Of a DNA stretch of 64,000 nt, positions 63,161 to 64,000 are shown in pieces. A program made the position numbers and the translations under genes. The notes beneath the pieces are model-generated. The model saw only the letters and a list, made by a program, of their open reading frames with translations, ran no database searches and had not been told where the DNA came from. The DNA is from Chitinophagales bacterium (GTDB taxonomy: Bacteria > Bacteroidota > Bacteroidia > Chitinophagales > Saprospiraceae), in assembly GCA_013298845.1 (NCBI GenBank), contig JAAFJN010000004.1, positions 62,001-126,000 on the forward strand. The letters are read 5' to 3'. Numbering within the stretch: the stretch's first letter is position 1; the number at the start of each line of letters is the position of its first letter.

Positions 63161-63550
63161 ATGAAATCCTTTTTCATTTTGGTTTTTAGTTTGAACCTGT
63201 TCAGCGGGGGTATGTTATTTGGTGAATTGGCCAAATTGCCCGCCCTCTCTATGCACTACCGGCTGCACCAAAATGAAAATGCTAATACCAGTTTTGCGCA
63301 GTTTTTGTGGTTGCATTATTTCGACGGTAAACACACCAACGATACCGCACACGACCACAATACGCTCCCCTTCCACCACCATAGTAATTTAAGTTTTGCC
63401 AAAATAGATGTATCGGTGCCCACTCCCTTGCTCGATCATCCGTTAGTGACCCTTACCGACGAACCTTCCGTTGCTGCCGCTCATTTTTATTACAGCCATT
63501 ACCTTCCCGTTGGCTTTACCGGCAGTGTGTTCCAGCCTCCCAAGGCATAA
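63161..63550 (+). CDS. Small secreted His-rich protein upstream of a metal efflux pump
   Basis: 129 residues with an N-terminal hydrophobic signal (MKSFFILVFSLNLFSGGMLF) and a His-rich middle (HYFDGKHTNDTAHDHNTLPFHHHSN). Small His-rich periplasmic proteins of this size frequently precede CusA/CzcA operons in Bacteroidota and may bind metal ions (Co, Zn, Cd or Cu). No domain family was recognised. It precedes the pump gene by ~150 bases on the same strand. Confidence 0.65.
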   Translation: MKSFFILVFSLNLFSGGMLFGELAKLPALSMHYRLHQNENANTSFAQFLWLHYFDGKHTNDTAHDHNTLPFHHHSNLSFAKIDVSVPTPLLDHPLVTLTDEPSVAAAHFYYSHYLPVGFTGSVFQPPKA

Positions 63551-63698
63551 TTATTCCTTTTTCGCGCATGTTGGGTGAATGATTGGGGCTAAACCAGCCC
63601 TTCATACCTGTTTTCGGCTTTGGGCAAAACCGCCCGTTGTGTATTGCGCCGAATTCCCCGTTTGCGCTCCCCCTTTCTTGTACTTTAAATAAAAAATA

Positions 63699-64000
63699 AT
63701 GATTCAACATATCATTCAATTCAGCGTCGGTAACAAAACCGTCGTGCTGTTGGCTACCTTGGCCATTGTTATTTGGGGAGGAATTTCGCTCAGCCGCCTC
63801 CCCCTCGATGCTATTCCCGACGTTACCAACGAACAAGTGGTAGTCGCCACACAATCGCCCAACCTCTCGGCCGTGGAAATGGAACAGTTTGTCACTTATC
63901 CCATCGAAATGGCCATGCGCAATATTCAGGGGCTGGATGGCATCCGCTCCGTTTCGCAGTTTGGTTTGAGCATTGTTACCCTCGATTTTAAAGAAGGCAC
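63699..64000 (+). CDS. CusA/CzcA-family heavy-metal RND efflux pump, N-terminal part
   Basis: Open from ATG 63699 to the window end (100 codons visible of ~1000-1450 expected). Seen: the first membrane helix (NKTVVLLATLAIVIWGGISL), then LPLDAIPDVTNEQVVVATQSPNLSAVEMEQFVTYPIEMAM and GLDGIRSVSQFGLSIVTLDF, the diagnostic start of heavy-metal efflux RND proteins. It pumps metal ions from periplasm or cytoplasm through an outer-membrane channel. The metal cannot be decided from this fragment. Confidence 0.93.
   Translation, partial: MIQHIIQFSVGNKTVVLLATLAIVIWGGISLSRLPLDAIPDVTNEQVVVATQSPNLSAVEMEQFVTYPIEMAMRNIQGLDGIRSVSQFGLSIVTLDFKEG

Overview
The window is chromosomal DNA of a Bacteroidota bacterium, probably of the Saprospirales type (Haliscomenobacter/Lewinella-like; this last step is inference). 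The phylum call rests on repeated TAnnTTTG (-7) promoter boxes with a TTG about 20 bases upstream, absence of strong Shine-Dalgarno sites, several type IX secretion (T9SS) C-terminal sorting domains, and Bacteroidota-type families (DUF5908, CIS tape measure, DUF1800/DUF1501 pair, M43 lipoprotein).

Layout. 1-545: 3' end of an FAD-dependent amine/amino-acid oxidase. 684-26778: a complete extracellular contractile injection system (eCIS, Afp/PVC-like) read in one direction: tube terminator/cap (DUF4255), an unrecognised accessory protein, one sheath, two tube proteins, DUF5908, LysM hub adaptor, VgrG-type spike, PAAR tip, gp25, gpJ-like and Pvc12-like baseplate proteins, a fibre-like protein, a small nucleotidyltransferase-fold protein, the tape measure, a 1547-residue eCIS-core (DUF4157) protein with a C-terminal PD-(D/E)XK nuclease-like domain, an AT-rich unrecognised gene one base downstream that may be its immunity protein, and the AAA+ ATPase. 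26852-30498: hemL, a MITE-like insertion inside a tiny ORF, two lipoproteins and an ArsR-type regulator. 30821-42149: a short-chain carboxylate uptake and activation cluster (MHS-type MFS carrier, small membrane proteins, porin, CrbS-like symporter/histidine kinase, stand-alone receiver, PrpE-like and Acs ligases). 42372-54727: secreted and surface proteins (dockerin/cohesin-like T9SS protein, M43 protease, Lrp regulator, Gly-rich PKD adhesin-like protein, DUF1800 + DUF1501 pair, DPP-IV-type peptidase). 54867-64000: small envelope proteins, a frameshifted GT39 glycosyltransferase, a Fic protein, DUF6544, MFS, a Crp/Fnr regulator next to a TGTGA-N6-TCACA site, and the start of a CusA/CzcA metal efflux pump.

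How it fits together. The eCIS genes encode every part needed for a syringe: sheath and tube of length set by the tape measure, baseplate, spike and tip, fibre-like protein, cap and assembly ATPase, with the eCIS-core protein as likely cargo. The most interesting point is the cargo: its last ~420 codons and the following gene are AT-rich compared with the GC-rich structural genes, as in exchangeable toxin-immunity modules. eCIS toxins are usually aimed at eukaryotes and lack immunity genes, so a nuclease plus a coupled immunity candidate would suggest bacterial targets. The acetate/propionate cluster looks like a self-contained sense, import and activate unit.

No tRNA, rRNA, CRISPR array or full insertion sequence was seen.
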